64,000 nt of DNA from Sequoia sempervirens (taxonomy: Eukaryota; Streptophyta; Pinopsida; Cupressales; Cupressaceae): positions 218,855,765 to 218,919,764 of the forward strand of contig VDFB02373365.1 of the NCBI GenBank assembly GCA_007258455.2, written 5' to 3'. Below are positions 11,525-23,892 of this stretch, piece by piece (the stretch's first letter is position 1; each line of letters begins with the position of its first letter). The notes under the pieces are model-generated. The model searched no databases. It had not been told where the DNA came from and saw only the letters and a list, made by a program, of their open reading frames with translations. A program made the translations under genes and the position numbers.

Positions 11525-14500
11525 ATGGTGCCAACCAAGTAGCACTCTGGTCAAATTGAGTATTTGAAAAGAAACTTGTACGGTGATTTCCTAGATCAAT
11601 TTCCATTATCAACAAATGAGAGAAGGAAAGGTTTGGTGTTGATGCGAGGGAAAATCCTAGGGGAGGGGTTGGTTTGTAATAATTCCAACATTGCTGATGC
11701 TAGGGTTCCACTCACAGGCTTAGAAATGTTCAGATTATGGTATGGACAGAGGAATTTTCCTCATCCTTTTTCAAATGGATGGATGTGCGACATGGGAAAG
11801 CTGGTTGTTCCAAATGTGTTCTCTGATGTGGACTTACTTAGAGCAGTGGCCAAAAGATATGACCCTATCACATGGGTAATCAGAGATAATGATGGAGGGG
11901 TTCTATTGGAAATTAACAGAGATGTTATCCAACAGACTTTTGATTTGAGTGAGCCAAGTGATGACTTGGTTCCTATTAATCTTGAAGAAATGAAGCAGGA
12001 GTATACAAAATTAAAATCTCTTTTTAGGGTTAAGCTACTTCCACCTCATCTGGTTAAGGTAGGGGGTTCACAATTTCACATCAGCCCTAGTGACCAGAAA
12101 CCCTTTAGATTGAATTGTTTTGGAAAGCCTTTCCTAGCTACTTTCTATTCACTATGTCAGATTTTGGGTTTCAGCCCTGGTGCAGTAATGTCGATTGCAT
12201 ACATGTTCATGGGGGTGCAAATACAACACCCTAACTTCTCTGTAACATATGACTTTACTTCTTTTTTGGTGGAGAGGATAGAAGAAGGACTATTGAAGCT
12301 GGAGAATGGTGATACTAGTACTCAATTCTTTTGGTATTCCATGTTGATGCATATGTTCTTGTTTAGGAATGCTGATTTCTTTGCTAAGAAGATGAACTTA
12401 AGACAATCAGTTAATGGAGAAAGATTGTCAGTATAGATATGGGCTGCAGATTTGTCCTGTAATAAGGAAAGCACCAGTTATGTGCAATTTGATAATTGTT
12501 TTGCTGCAAGATTGAGGGCTATATTGATGGTAAATGTACCTAGGATCCCTCAGGAACTGCATGATTTCTTTAGGCCAAAGGAGAGGAAACCAGAATTGAG
12601 GGTTTTACATAACTAGGGTGGCATTATCCCATATCTAGTCAGCACTGTCCTGAGAATATATGGATTTCAAGAAACCCCTCACATACTGCCATACAATGTG
12701 CCACCAAGACTAGGGTTTGCAGAAGTTATGTGGCAGATGGGGTGTGTTCATGAAGATAACCTAACTAGAAAGGGGAAGGGAACATTATTCCCTGATTATA
12801 CAGTAGTGTTTGAATTTACATTTTCAAAGGAAGGCTGGACACATTTTGAAAAATTCTTTGTTGATTACCATTTGAGATTTGGTCCAAGGCGACAACATGA
12901 TCCTGAAAGTTTCTTTGCTCTTTTCAGATAAAGAATAAAAGGTGGCAAATTTGCACATAAGTTCAATTTCCCTAAGGACCTGATCAGGAGTGAATTTGAT
13001 TTAAATAGACAGGAATTGAACAAGGAAAAGTGGATAGCTTTTAGTAAGCTACTGGATATTGTGCATCAAATGGATCCGACGTATGATCCATTGATAGAAT
13101 TCACTCCATAACACAAGAGAATTGATTTTTTAATGAAGAATTTCAAGGAGATAATGGACACCTTGACAACCAAAAAGATAAATTTAAGGCTAAGTCTGGA
13201 TATGCAAGGAAAAAGTGATATGCCAATTGAAACAAGGCCAATATGTTAGCCTATAGAAAGGCGGCCCATCTATAGGAGAAAAAAGGATACTGGCAGTGAT
13301 GAGGAAGAAGTAGATAGAAAAGGGAAGAAAATAAAGAAGGTGCCTTCACAACCAGGCCCAAAATTCAAAGTACCTGGGGTTGTCAAAATCATTGAATTAA
13401 AATCTTCACCAGAGCGTAGTCCCCCATCACCACCACCTAAGCCAAGCCCTAAGAGGCAAAGAACTGATCACCTACCTAAGGATCTCACAGATGAAATTAT
13501 TGTTACTGATCAAGACATGAAGGTTGGTATGTCATCCCCTCCTAGGTCAGGTGAATTGGTTCTATCCAATTTGGATATGAAGGGTAAGAGTGTGCAGGAT
13601 GCAAGAATGGAGGCTTGCAAGGAGTTCTTATATGACAATGCATTTGTAAAGATTCCTATATTCTTGTAATTGGCATGGAGGATGAAATTTGAGGAATATC
13701 AAAATAAATGCAAGGAGAGAAGAGAACTAAGGCCTGACAGGTCAGATCAGGAGAATGATGAAGAAGTCAAAGCTAAACTAATGGAAGAGTTCAAAAACAT
13801 CACTCTTGAAGAAGGAAGACAACTAGTGAATCAGGCTGGTGTTTTGATTATGCCTGAATGGGACATCTCAAATGTAGTGGCTTTCAGTGCCATTATGAAG
13901 TCCAAGAATCCTTTTCAAGATTCTGAAGAAGAAGTTAAGGCAGCATTACAAAACTCTCTTCAGTGAAGAATGAGACCTTGGCAATTTGGGCATTGGCTCC
14001 ACAAGGAAGAAAGCCAGACATTGTTGATATTAATCCAAATTTTAAAGGAGGATTAATAATAAAGAGGGCTTCAGAGACTACAACAACCGAAGCCACTATT
14101 TTAACTATGAATGTGGCCAAGTTGGCCCAAAAGACTGCTGAAAGGGAGAAGGCTGAAAGAAAGAGCCTAATGGAGAAGTATAACATTTTAATTGAAGAAT
14201 ATAGTAAAATGCAACAGAGGAATGTTGAGCTGCAAACTGAAGTAGAAAGGTTCAAGAATAGACATACTGGGGAAACATCCAATGCTTCAGGAACCAACAC
14301 ATCACCTCCCACAGCAGGTTCAATGCCTCCTGCTTCTCCAAATGTTTCTACACCAGGGTCTCCCATTCAAAATCTTGTTCTTACCCCTCCTCTAGAACAA
14401 GTCGATGAACAAACAGAGTGCTCTATTGATCCAACAAAGAGGTAGCTCATGCTATAAATTGATCAATTACAGACATCACTAAGGGTAAAAGAGGAGGGTT

Positions 14501-15147
14501 TTCTTTCAAAAGAAAAAGAAATTGTTACTCTTGTTTTGGAGCATTTAAATGAAAAGGTGTATAATAAACTGCCCTCTATACATTCTTTGTATTCTTTGCT
14601 ATCTGAAGCAAAAAAAAATATTGATAGGGATTAGGGGATAGTGATTCCAATAATTCAAAATTGGATCCCTAGGGAAAATAATCTAGATGTTATGACTAAA
14701 GCTTCAAGGTTTGATGCAAATAACAGGCCCCAATCATTGAAGCCTACTTATATATTAGTTAAATCATTGCAAAGTCTGCAGACCTTACTAGATGATCTAA
14801 GTAGGAAGATTAGGGAGTTGGTAAAGAACTTCAAGGATTGGGGTAACACACTGTTACCTGATATAACTGATGAGCAGGGGGAAATCAAAACACTCCAACA
14901 ATGGCAGGATCAAACAAGTAAAGTCATCAATAATCAAATTAAAATAATTTGTGATGACTCAGATTATGATTTGTTGGTAAATTGTATGGATAAGATTATT
15001 GGTACTGGCTCATTTTTGGAATCTTTTGAAAGAGATGCTAATAAGGTAGTGATAAAGTATTTGCCTTATAGTACAAAGGTAAAAGAGGTGATTGATTTTG
15101 ACTGGCCAACTGACAAAGAATACTAGAGGTGGGTTGATGATGAGTAA
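11525..15147 (+). pseudogene. Large retroelement-like ORF (about 1200 codons), pseudogene with TAG/TAA stops
   Basis: One reading frame runs from ATG at 11525 to about 13963, then shifts by one base and continues to a final TAA at 15145-15147. It is broken by TAG at 11540, 12434, 12614, 13247, 14443, 14632 and 15124, and TAA at 12929, 13109, 13667 and 14455. All eleven are one C-to-T change from CAG or CAA. Residues 1-310 form a globular, aromatic-rich part (RAVAKRYDPITWVI, then VLLEINRDVIQQTF). About residues 560-660 are Lys/Pro-rich and look disordered and nuclear. About residues 870-915 are coiled coil (KAERKSLMEKYNILIEEY). The last 160 residues form a second globular part. The N-terminal pattern resembles the extra sense ORF at 35690-39420 inside the 14.9 kb gypsy element. 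I infer a retroelement accessory ORF, or a host gene related to one. No RT, integrase or LTR pair is visible around it, and no catalytic motif is recognised. Confidence 0.7.
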
Positions 15148-16626
15148 AAAGAGTGGGCTACCGATAGGTGGAAAATCAGATGTTGCGGTTACAACGTTTC
15201 CAGTTTTGTATGGATGACTTTCTTGGCATAGGTTTCACATGGTTTTTTGTTATTGCATCAACCTTCCTCCACCGACATGATGAATAAGAATATGCTCTAG
15301 AATGATTGTTGTTGTAACAATTTTTGAACAAGAATATTTTTCAAGGTGGTGGTTGTAACAAATTTTGGAATATCACCAGGTGCTCCAATTGAGTGGTGAC
15401 AGGTGTACTTTCTGGCCTGGTGCTTGTTTGCTCCTTCATTTTCTATAAGAAGGATTTCAAGGCCAGAAGTACAGGTTAGCAAGTTAGATAACTTTTGTCG
15501 AGTCTAGGTGAATGGTTTTAGAGAAATGCAATTTAGGTTTTGAGTCATTATGTAACAGGTTTTGAGTTCATAGAGATTTAATGTTGTATAACCGTACTAG
15601 AATTTGAGTTGAAATGAAAATTTGAGCTCATGTCTCTTCATTGTACATGCATATTTGAACTTTGAATGAAATAACTAAGGGTTGTTTTATCCATCTCACT
15701 ATTGTGGTGTGTATGATTCTATTTTAGCTTTAATTCAAGGAATTAATCAAAATGCTTGAATGGGATTATAGGCAGATATGTGTTGTATAAGGATTTGATA
15801 AGTAGTCCTTGGTTAGAATGCACACTGATGAAATTGTAATGCAATATTGTCAGGGATCTTATATGTGATGTATTAAATTTGTTATAAACCTCTAGATGCT
15901 TATGAATTTGACTCCTGCAATGGATATATGGCACTGATCTAAGTTGTAATTATTTGTGTAGTTTAGTATTTGTTTGTCTTTTCCTAGAGCTTGCTACAAA
16001 TTGCAAATCATTGACTATCTTATACAATGGATTGTGTTTAGTTATCTCACACTCTAGATAGTTGATATTGTCTATGAACAACCAATTATAGTTGATATTA
16101 TCTAATCATGTTGAGCTATTAAGTGAGATCATCTGCTATTGTTAATGTTATTTATAATAATGGTGCAGAGGTTGTAAACACATTAAGGGATCACCCTCCC
16201 GGGTCTTGCAGAGCCCGAAGTGTACAAGGCTTTTAAAGTCCTCGTCAGTTGGTCCAGGTCCTTCGAGCTGCCTTCAATTGGAATTGGCAATTCCATAGGT
16301 ATATTAGAAGACAAACCTGGTTAAATTGTAAAAAGAACCAACATACACATCAACCACTGAACAACCACCTCTACAATTGAATTTTTAATCTTTTATGATC
16401 ACTTGAAACATAAAACACACTAATTTCAAGGTTGTTAACATCACTATTGAAATGTTTTAATTTTTTGACCTTTCAAACATTAAAAAGTACATCATTAAAT
16501 TAATCGTGTAATGGCATAAAAATTGAAAACATCATGAATTAATTATGTAACCACATAAGTCAAATATAATTATATCAAGAAATTAATATCAAATAGATAA
16601 TATAATGAAACTTATACATTTCAATT
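15148..16626. other. Intergenic, no gene seen
   Basis: AT-rich 3' flank without a supported gene; the minus frames at 15297 and 15743 have no motif. A G+C-richer island at about 16170-16330 contains CACCCTCCCGGGTCTTGC and AGAGCCCGAAGTGTAC. It looks foreign to its surroundings but I cannot assign it. Confidence 0.5.
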
Positions 16627-19600
16627 TCATTGATCTTCTTCTTCATCCAACTCTTTGTCTGTATCATCTGATCCAGATTCGAAATTGTAAGGATTGGTCA
16701 TGTCATCATCATCATCATCAATATCAGTTTCGATAATGTCATCATCCACACGGATGTCATATTCATGAACATTAACTCCTACATCATCATCATCTAGTTC
16801 CTCCTCTTCAACGTCTTCGTCAGGGACATCATCAACTAACCATTGATCCTGATCATCATCAACATCATCTTCTAGTTCTTTTGTATCTTCTTCTTCCACC
16901 ACATTATACTTTACCGGCCTTCCTCTTGGATCATGTCTAATAAAAAATGACCAACTCGGTTTACCTGGAACCTCTGAGTAAAATACCTGCTCACATTAGC
17001 TTGGAAGAACATAGGGCTCATTTCTAGCTCGCTCAATCAACCTTTTATTAACCATGGTAAATCCATTATCATGTTCAATAACAGTTCTCTCAGGATCATT
17101 TTCATTCAATCATAGCCTATACCATAGGACGAAGAACAAAATTAATCTGAAGGACTTAAAGTCACACTCAAGTATATTATCCAAAATCCCATAGTATCAA
17201 TTTTCTGAGACTTCTAGATGTATGTCACTTTTAGATAAAACATTAGTCACCTGAAAGACTGCAATTATAACAGAATCACAAGTTTTCTTCATGTCATCCA
17301 ACATTTTGATTTGAAATTTACAACCATTGCACCACATAGCCTTGTGGTGTTTCACCTGCAATATGTCAAACATGTAAAAATTATTGCAATATTGTTAGTT
17401 GATAAACATATTTATTCTTTGAATGTATGCAAAGAAAACAATTTCAAGATATATATACATCAATATACTTGAAAATAATTAAATAATATGGGTGATTAAT
17501 ATATTTATATGTAACTGTTTATCTCCTAAACCATATGCTAAATCAATTTCCCTTTGTGTAACATTGGAATCTCCATTACAATGAGCTTCTTTAACCAATG
17601 AAGCCACACCTTCCCATGTTAATGTGCGACCAAATTTTTGACATCGTTCAATCCATACCATCATCCAATCAAGATTGTTGGCAACATACAAATGTAGTGC
17701 ATCCCATTCTCGACCAACTGTACCAAAATAAATTAAAATTCACAAACGACGTATAATTAGTTAAATACCACAGTACATGACCTTAATTTATAATTCATGT
17801 ATATTGAAGATTAAAAATTAAATAAGTACAATATACATAAAAACCATATGTAAAATGCATTCCAATTAATCTCCATGACCATCTTATAATTACCTATCAC
17901 TTTCCTCAATCTACCTTTCCCCAATAGGTACTCCCATTCGAATTTGTTAATGGAGTTGGGATCCCAAATGCAATCTAAATGGATCTTTCCTACAAACTTA
18001 GGAAGATATTCACTAATGTACACCATGGTCTGGTATAACATATATCCCTCCACCATAGAACCCTCAGGATGTGCTCTTTGTCTAACCAAAGCCTTCAAAA
18101 ATTTCAAGTGCCTCTCAACCATCCACATTGACCTTGTGTGTATAGGTCCACATAATTCAATCTCCTCAACTTGGTGTATGAGGTAGTGTTCTTGTGCATT
18201 GAAAAATGTTGAAGGTAGACACTTTTTCATTTCACACATTAGACGAAGAATTTTTCTCTTCCAATAATTTATATCTTCTTTATGGATTTCTTTAGATGAT
18301 AGGCATCTACAAGTGATTCAAGGCACAAATATATTAATGATATTTAACAAAAATATACAATATATTACATAACAAGTAAAAAAAATGGCAATTATAAGAT
18401 GTATACAGTGAATTGAACAAATCTTGCTACTACCTCATGTATTTTCCAAGATCATATATAACTTGCTTGACATTGTTGTCAATGTTGTCTGGGAGACATA
18501 GAGGTAGAATGTACTGCAACAATTATAAAATGATCTTTTCATTATTTTTCCAAAAGTAGTAAACACAATACACTAAAAAGTACATCCATTATACAAGTGT
18601 ATATAATATACCAGAATAATTACCTTAATGAAGGTATGCCAATCATGTGTTTTCATCCTTGACCCAAATTCACCTTTCTTTTTTATTATATTGTTTATGT
18701 TCGTATCAAATCCTATGGGAAATCAATTTTTTTGTATGACTTCTTTTATAGCATTACTTTGCTGCTCTATTAATAACCAAGGAAGGGCACTTATATTAAT
18801 TTGGTCTCCATCACTATTCAATTGAATGACATTTTTCATTGCATGATTCACTTCTTGAATGTCACTACAAATTTTGACAAATTTTTTTTTGTTGTGCCTT
18901 CCATTCAATATTTTCCATAATGTTTCTATTATATTCTTTCTGATATGCATTGTATCAAACAAATGCACAATTTGTAGCTGCTCATACTAGGGCAACCTAC
19001 TAAATTGTCTGGGATAACTTTTTAGTCCTTTTGGAAGCTGGCCATTAATGCCTTGACGACCTTCATGAAGCATATAACTTAAACAAATTAACAATGACAA
19101 TCATTGTCAATTACAACATGAGTAAACACAACACAATATAAAAATATAAATTCAAAACATATCATATATGATAGATAAACAATTTGATCTGATGTATAAC
19201 CTTGACGATTAATTCTATTATATTCCAACTTCCATTGGTGAGGTGACATTCTTCGTGGTTTTGATGTAGTCTCCTCTTTCCCATTGATACTTATGATTTC
19301 TATGGAGGAAGTGCCTATACTCATCAAACACCTGCTTTCCTAAACTTGTTGAACTACGAGATTTCATCTTTGGACCACAAATTGGACATGCAAATTTTCC
19401 CTTTGTTTGAAGACCTGCAAGATGATATATAATTGGATTAAATGTCAATTTTTATAATTATATATAATGAATAGATTATTTTAAAAATATTCATGATATC
19501 TACTTGATCAAATTAAATATTGTTAAAGTGTAGTTGAATGTTATAACATACCACAAAAATGTGTTAGCCTTGGGGCATCATGAATTGTCCATACAAGCAT

Positions 19601-21247
19601 TGCATGGAATTGAAATTGTCTTTGTTCTTTTGGTCTGGAGATGTCATACATAGTGATGTCATTCCATAACTTTAGTAACTCGTCAATAAGAGGCTCGATA
19701 TATACATTCATATCTTTCACTTGGTACTTACCTAGTTGAATGAAGATAAACATTAGATAATTATTATAACCATTTTACTGCAATATATATAAATTAATGT
19801 GCATGACTATTGAATTAAAAAAATATGTCATTATGCAAAAAATTAAACAAATGAGATACTACTACGTTAAAGAAAATTGATGTAAACAAATACCTGGAAC
19901 AATCATTGACAACATTATGTGCTCCCTCTTTATTGACATCCATGGAGGATTGTTATTGTTGATAACAAAAACAGGCCACATTGAGTAAATAGATCTCAGC
20001 ACTCCAAATGGATCGACACCGTCTGCTCCTAATGAAAGCCTGAGATTACAAGGTTCTTCTTTAAAGTGTGGCCATTTTTCCTCCATGACCCTAAATGCAG
20101 AACCATCTGCAGGCATTCAAAGAATGTCATCGCCACTTCTATTCCATGCATGGTAATCCATCAATTGCACTAAGCTTTCACACCTAAATAATCGTTGCAT
20201 ACATGGAATAATGGGAATATAACAAAGAACCTTGTGAGACACCTTTTTTGTTACTTGATCTATTTGAAATCTAATGATATGACATTTTGGACATTCTGTT
20301 GCAAATTCCTATTGTTTATGATATATAATATGATCATTCAGACATGCATCTATTGCTTGATACTCCATTCCAGTATCTTTCATAATGGCACATAAATCTC
20401 GGTATGAGTGAGGTAAAATATTTGATGGTGGTAACAAAAATTCACCAATCAATCTACAACAAAAATAATTTGTTCATATAAAGAATATTAATGGTACATA
20501 TTTCATCCTTTATTTACTAGTGATGAACTAACAACAATTAAAATAGATGAAAAGGGATGACATATATGACATACCTTAACATCCGTGAGATTGCTATGTT
20601 TGATAAACCATTCATAACCTTAAAGTTCAACAACAACAATACAGCAGATAGAAGAGTTGTTTCAGAGCCTTCATAAAGGGGCTCGTATGCCTTGCCAAGT
20701 ATAGGTAAATCATGAACATCATCAAAGTCATCTTGATCATCATGATCAACTCTGCCACTAAATGCGGCATGGATCAATGTATTCGTACCATCATCTTCAA
20801 TTGTGTTTTCTGGCGCATGATCATCTTCTTCCATAGGATCATTAACTTCATCTTCGATATTCACAACTCTATGTTCATCTGCTTGCAAAACCACATTCTT
20901 CGAGCCATGATAATCCATATCATCTGCCCTAGGGCGCCCCACCTTTATAATAATGATAGACACAAATAAACCATGATCATGATCAAGTGATTATATATAT
21001 ATAATGTTAAAACAATATAAACACATATAATAAACAACTTACCAATGGACGATAATCATGCCCCCCTTCAACGTGACCATGCTGCCTACAATGTTTCTCA
21101 GTTGTTGTGATTAAAATTTGTCTCATCTTTAAGCCCTTGTAGTTATTGCAAGGACAACAACATTTCCCATCACCCTTTTCTTTTCAATCTAGCCCACAAT
21201 CTATTAAGTGTCTCTTCATTTTGTTCTGGACTAATATTATCTGACAT
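16627..21247 (-). pseudogene. CACTA (En/Spm) transposon TNPD-type transposase, multi-exon, decayed
   Basis: The coding trace reads right to left. Exons inferred from domain continuity and GT/AG sites: 21043-21247 (Cys-rich Transpos_assoc-like, CCCPC...HCRQHGH), 20575-20942 (acidic, then LLSAVLLLLNFKV), 19894-20453 (YHAWNRSG, PADGSAFRVM, YSMWPVFVI, PPWMSIKRE), 19552-19731 (YIEPLIDELLKLW), 19201-19414 (GKFACPICG, EYRHFLHRNHKYQW), 18624-19077 (DTMHIRKNIIE, RMKTHDWHTF), 18434-18513, 17894-18306 (DUF4218: CLPSTFFNAQEHYLIHQVEE, MVERHLKFLK, RAHPEGSMVEGY), about 17520-17717, and 16627-17355 (DUF4216-like: YYGILDNILECDFKSF, then an Asp/Glu-rich tail). These match Transposase_21/DUF4218/DUF4216 order in plant CACTA transposases, which bind element ends and move the element in the nucleus. 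A one-base shift in exon 1, another near 19250, and stops such as those near 20310, 20120 and 17200 make it non-functional. Terminal CACTA repeats were not found. Confidence 0.85.
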
Positions 21248-21894
21248 GATTTTTCTTTGCCAAACATGACTATTTAGATCTTCAAAAAATATCAAACTCA
21301 CACTCCAATAATTTTTATTCATAAATAGGTAACATAGTCTAATAATTCTGATATTTTACACCAAAAAAATTTGGCATGTAACCACCCCTGCAAAAGAGAA
21401 GATTGTCTGAAGTTAATGACCCCAAAAAACACTTTACAATGCTAATTCCAAAACTTATTAAGTTCTAATTTTACTATGATTTCCAACCGTTAAGACTCCT
21501 AAAACCAGAATATTAAACTTGATCACAAAATTCCTACAACAATGGAGGTAGCTAGCTAGTAAGAGCAAGTGACCCATTCGTAAGGAGCAACGAGTTAGAA
21601 TCATCATTGCTAATGTCAATACAGATTTATCCTTTTAGTTAAAGATGCAATGTGTCACTTCTTATAACGAGCTTATCCCTAGGGCCCTCAACATTGAGAG
21701 AGCCCTAATAAAAAACAACAGAAGCATTGGTAAGAGCATTATTAGGGTACAAACCCTAGGCCTCCATAGAAATCTAAACAATAACTATAGCAGATTAGTG
21801 AGGTTGCAATACTAGAAAGATTGAGACATTGAAGGTAATAACATCTTGCAATCTAAAGATTGTAGCCAATAACAAGCACACTATGTAGCTTGCT
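21248..21894. other. Spacer between transposase and tandem array, no gene seen
   Basis: No reading frame or motif. Presumably the 5' part of the CACTA element plus flank, but no terminus could be fixed. Confidence 0.5.
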
Positions 21895-23567
21895 GACATT
21901 TGTAAATGCAATCTATGGTAAGAAGAATGACAATCACTTGAGATGTGACAATCAAAAACAGGCTAAGTAGTGACAAGATAATAAAGCTCAAACCCTTCAT
22001 AGTAAAGTGGAGATTTTAACAGTGATTTTCCTTACCCCCTTGCTGACCTTAAGGGTTTTTCAAATGCTTTTGGTGGTGTTAGACAAGGCAAATTCAATCA
22101 GGGAATGACTGTCAAAATGAAGTAACAGTGGTAATCATAGGTTCAATGTTTCTTCTTAGCCATTAATATTGTATAATGGAGGTAGTGGATTGCATGTTTG
22201 AGCAGTGTTTTGAGACTCACCAAAGAAGGGAAAATAGTGAATAATACCTTGTGGACTGTGAAGTAGTGTCAATAAGGTTGAAGGATCTTAAGAACTACAA
22301 TACCATGAAACAATGAGTCCCCTGTAGTAAGTAGGAAGTCTATAGGGCATAGTTTGATTTTATAGAAGGATGCTCATGAAAGGAATCTTCAAATGATAGT
22401 GAGTGAGCTATTTGAGATTGCAGCTGAGGGTGCAATACCTAGTTTTAAAGGAAGTTAGAAAAGCAGTAAATGTGCAAGAAAATTGAATCGTACACAACAA
22501 ACAATTCACAATGTTATCTTCCATAATCCCTTGAGTTTGAAGACAAAAATCTCATTGTATCTTCATGATGAAAGTGGTGAGCTTAATGGTCAATCACTGG
22601 CAACCATGATTTTAAAACATGCTATTGTGCTTATGGAGGCAACATTTTAAGCAAGTTAGTGAGTGGTGGTTTGGAACAATGGCAGGTAGGAAGGACTCGC
22701 TTTATATTCATACTATTAAGTCTAGCTTAAGACAACATTCTTAGAAGAGATTGAAGGTGGATTATGGAACTCAAGGGTTACCATGAAAAGGATTAAAGCA
22801 AAGACTAAGATCTATTTAAAATCCATGCTTATGAAGATATTAAAGATGTCACATGCAAAAACCTAGTAGCTGGAGTAATGAATACATTGCCAAAGAGGAT
22901 AGTGTGCAAGGGCAGATTTAGGAGATCTCCACATTATCTAATTACAAGGAAATACATCATTTATTTATTTTTTTAATTAAAAGAAATCATTCTAAACCCT
23001 ATATAGGATACATTGAAGCTTCAAAAGCCTCTGAAGGAATTTTAGATTATGCAAATATATGTCAAGTAACATTCATAAGGTTTAGAAAATCTTGATCACT
23101 CTCTAGAATAGCCCATTAAACATGGGTTGTGCTTGAATGCACTACATAATTTATATAACACAACCACTCTACATATCAACCAGAGTTATAGGCTCTTTAT
23201 TGTAGCAAGAGGTAATCACTCTTCGATCATGTTATAATTGCATCCTATCCTGTTAAACTTGGGACAACCTAAATGCACCCAATGATGATTGACACCTACA
23301 TTATAAAACCTGAATTAACTACATTATATGAGTGCCTCCATTTCTATCACAACATAGCCACATTAAACTTGGGTCACACATGAATGCATCTTGTATTTGT
23401 TATAGCACAATTGTGCCACATCACCAATACAGTTATGGATCACATAATTATAGTCACAAGAATTTGTTCCTCCGTTGTGATCTTATGGTGATTCCACACA
23501 ACAAAATTTTGACATTAAATTCTGAAAACCCTTAACCTCTAAAAATGAAATCTGATGAGATATTGCT

Positions 23568-23783
23568 TTAAAATATGATTTTCAAACCTGGAACTACAAA
23601 TCTGACTTCACAACTGAATTCTGCAAAAAGAAAATGACTACCCTCAACTTGGCGATATCTTCTTGAATTTTTTCTGATTTTTACCAATAAAATAATCCTT
23701 AGTTCTCCACAAACTGTCTCAAGTAGAGCAAAACACTGTCCCAATAAATCAGGGACGAACTCACTTTTCTTTATGTCGGCCAC
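23568..23783 (-). CDS. Small ORF of the 2.1 kb unit (unit one copy)
   Basis: About 71 codons, read from near GTGGCCGACATAAAG, with no upstream ATG, so translation is doubtful. The frame contains DIKKSEFVPD, ALLETVCGELRI and EFSCEVRFVVPG. It recurs at 25674-25862 with substitutions and at about 27755-27965 with three stops. Reading-frame persistence could be due to recent duplication alone. No family recognised. Confidence 0.2.
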   Translation of the reverse strand: MADIKKSEFVPDLLGQCFALLETVCGELRIILLVKIRKNSRRYRQVEGSHFLFAEFSCEVRFVVPGLKIIF

Positions 23784-23809
23784 AATTTGATTTTTTTTAA
23801 TTTTTCATG

Positions 23810-23892
23810 TTTGTCGAAAATTCGACGAAAATAATAGCCAACATTTCGACGAACCCCAGGTTTGTCGAAATTTCAATGAACATCGAGGATAA
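23810..23892. repeat. TTCGACGAA palindromic word cluster (also 25913-25996 and 27990-28075)
   Basis: A short stretch has repeated near-palindromes of TTCGACGAA/TTTGTCGAAA (GTCGAAAATTCGACGAAA, then TTTCGACGAACC...GGTTTGTCGAAATTTC). It is one of the few CpG-rich spots in the AT-rich 2.1 kb unit and occurs once per unit. It could be a protein-binding site or the pairing point for unit duplication. Confidence 0.5.

Noticed and set aside
11525..15147. Alternative genetic code reading TAG and TAA as Gln
   Set aside because: All stops in this ORF are TAR at Gln-compatible sites, but the same window has TGA and TAR breaks mixed with frameshifts in other elements. Plant nuclear genes use the standard code, and methyl-C decay explains the pattern.
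16418..21800. CACTAAT at 16418 and ATTAGTG at 21794 as ends of the CACTA element
   Set aside because: Only seven bases agree, the sequence beyond differs, and the three flanking bases do not match, so these could be chance.
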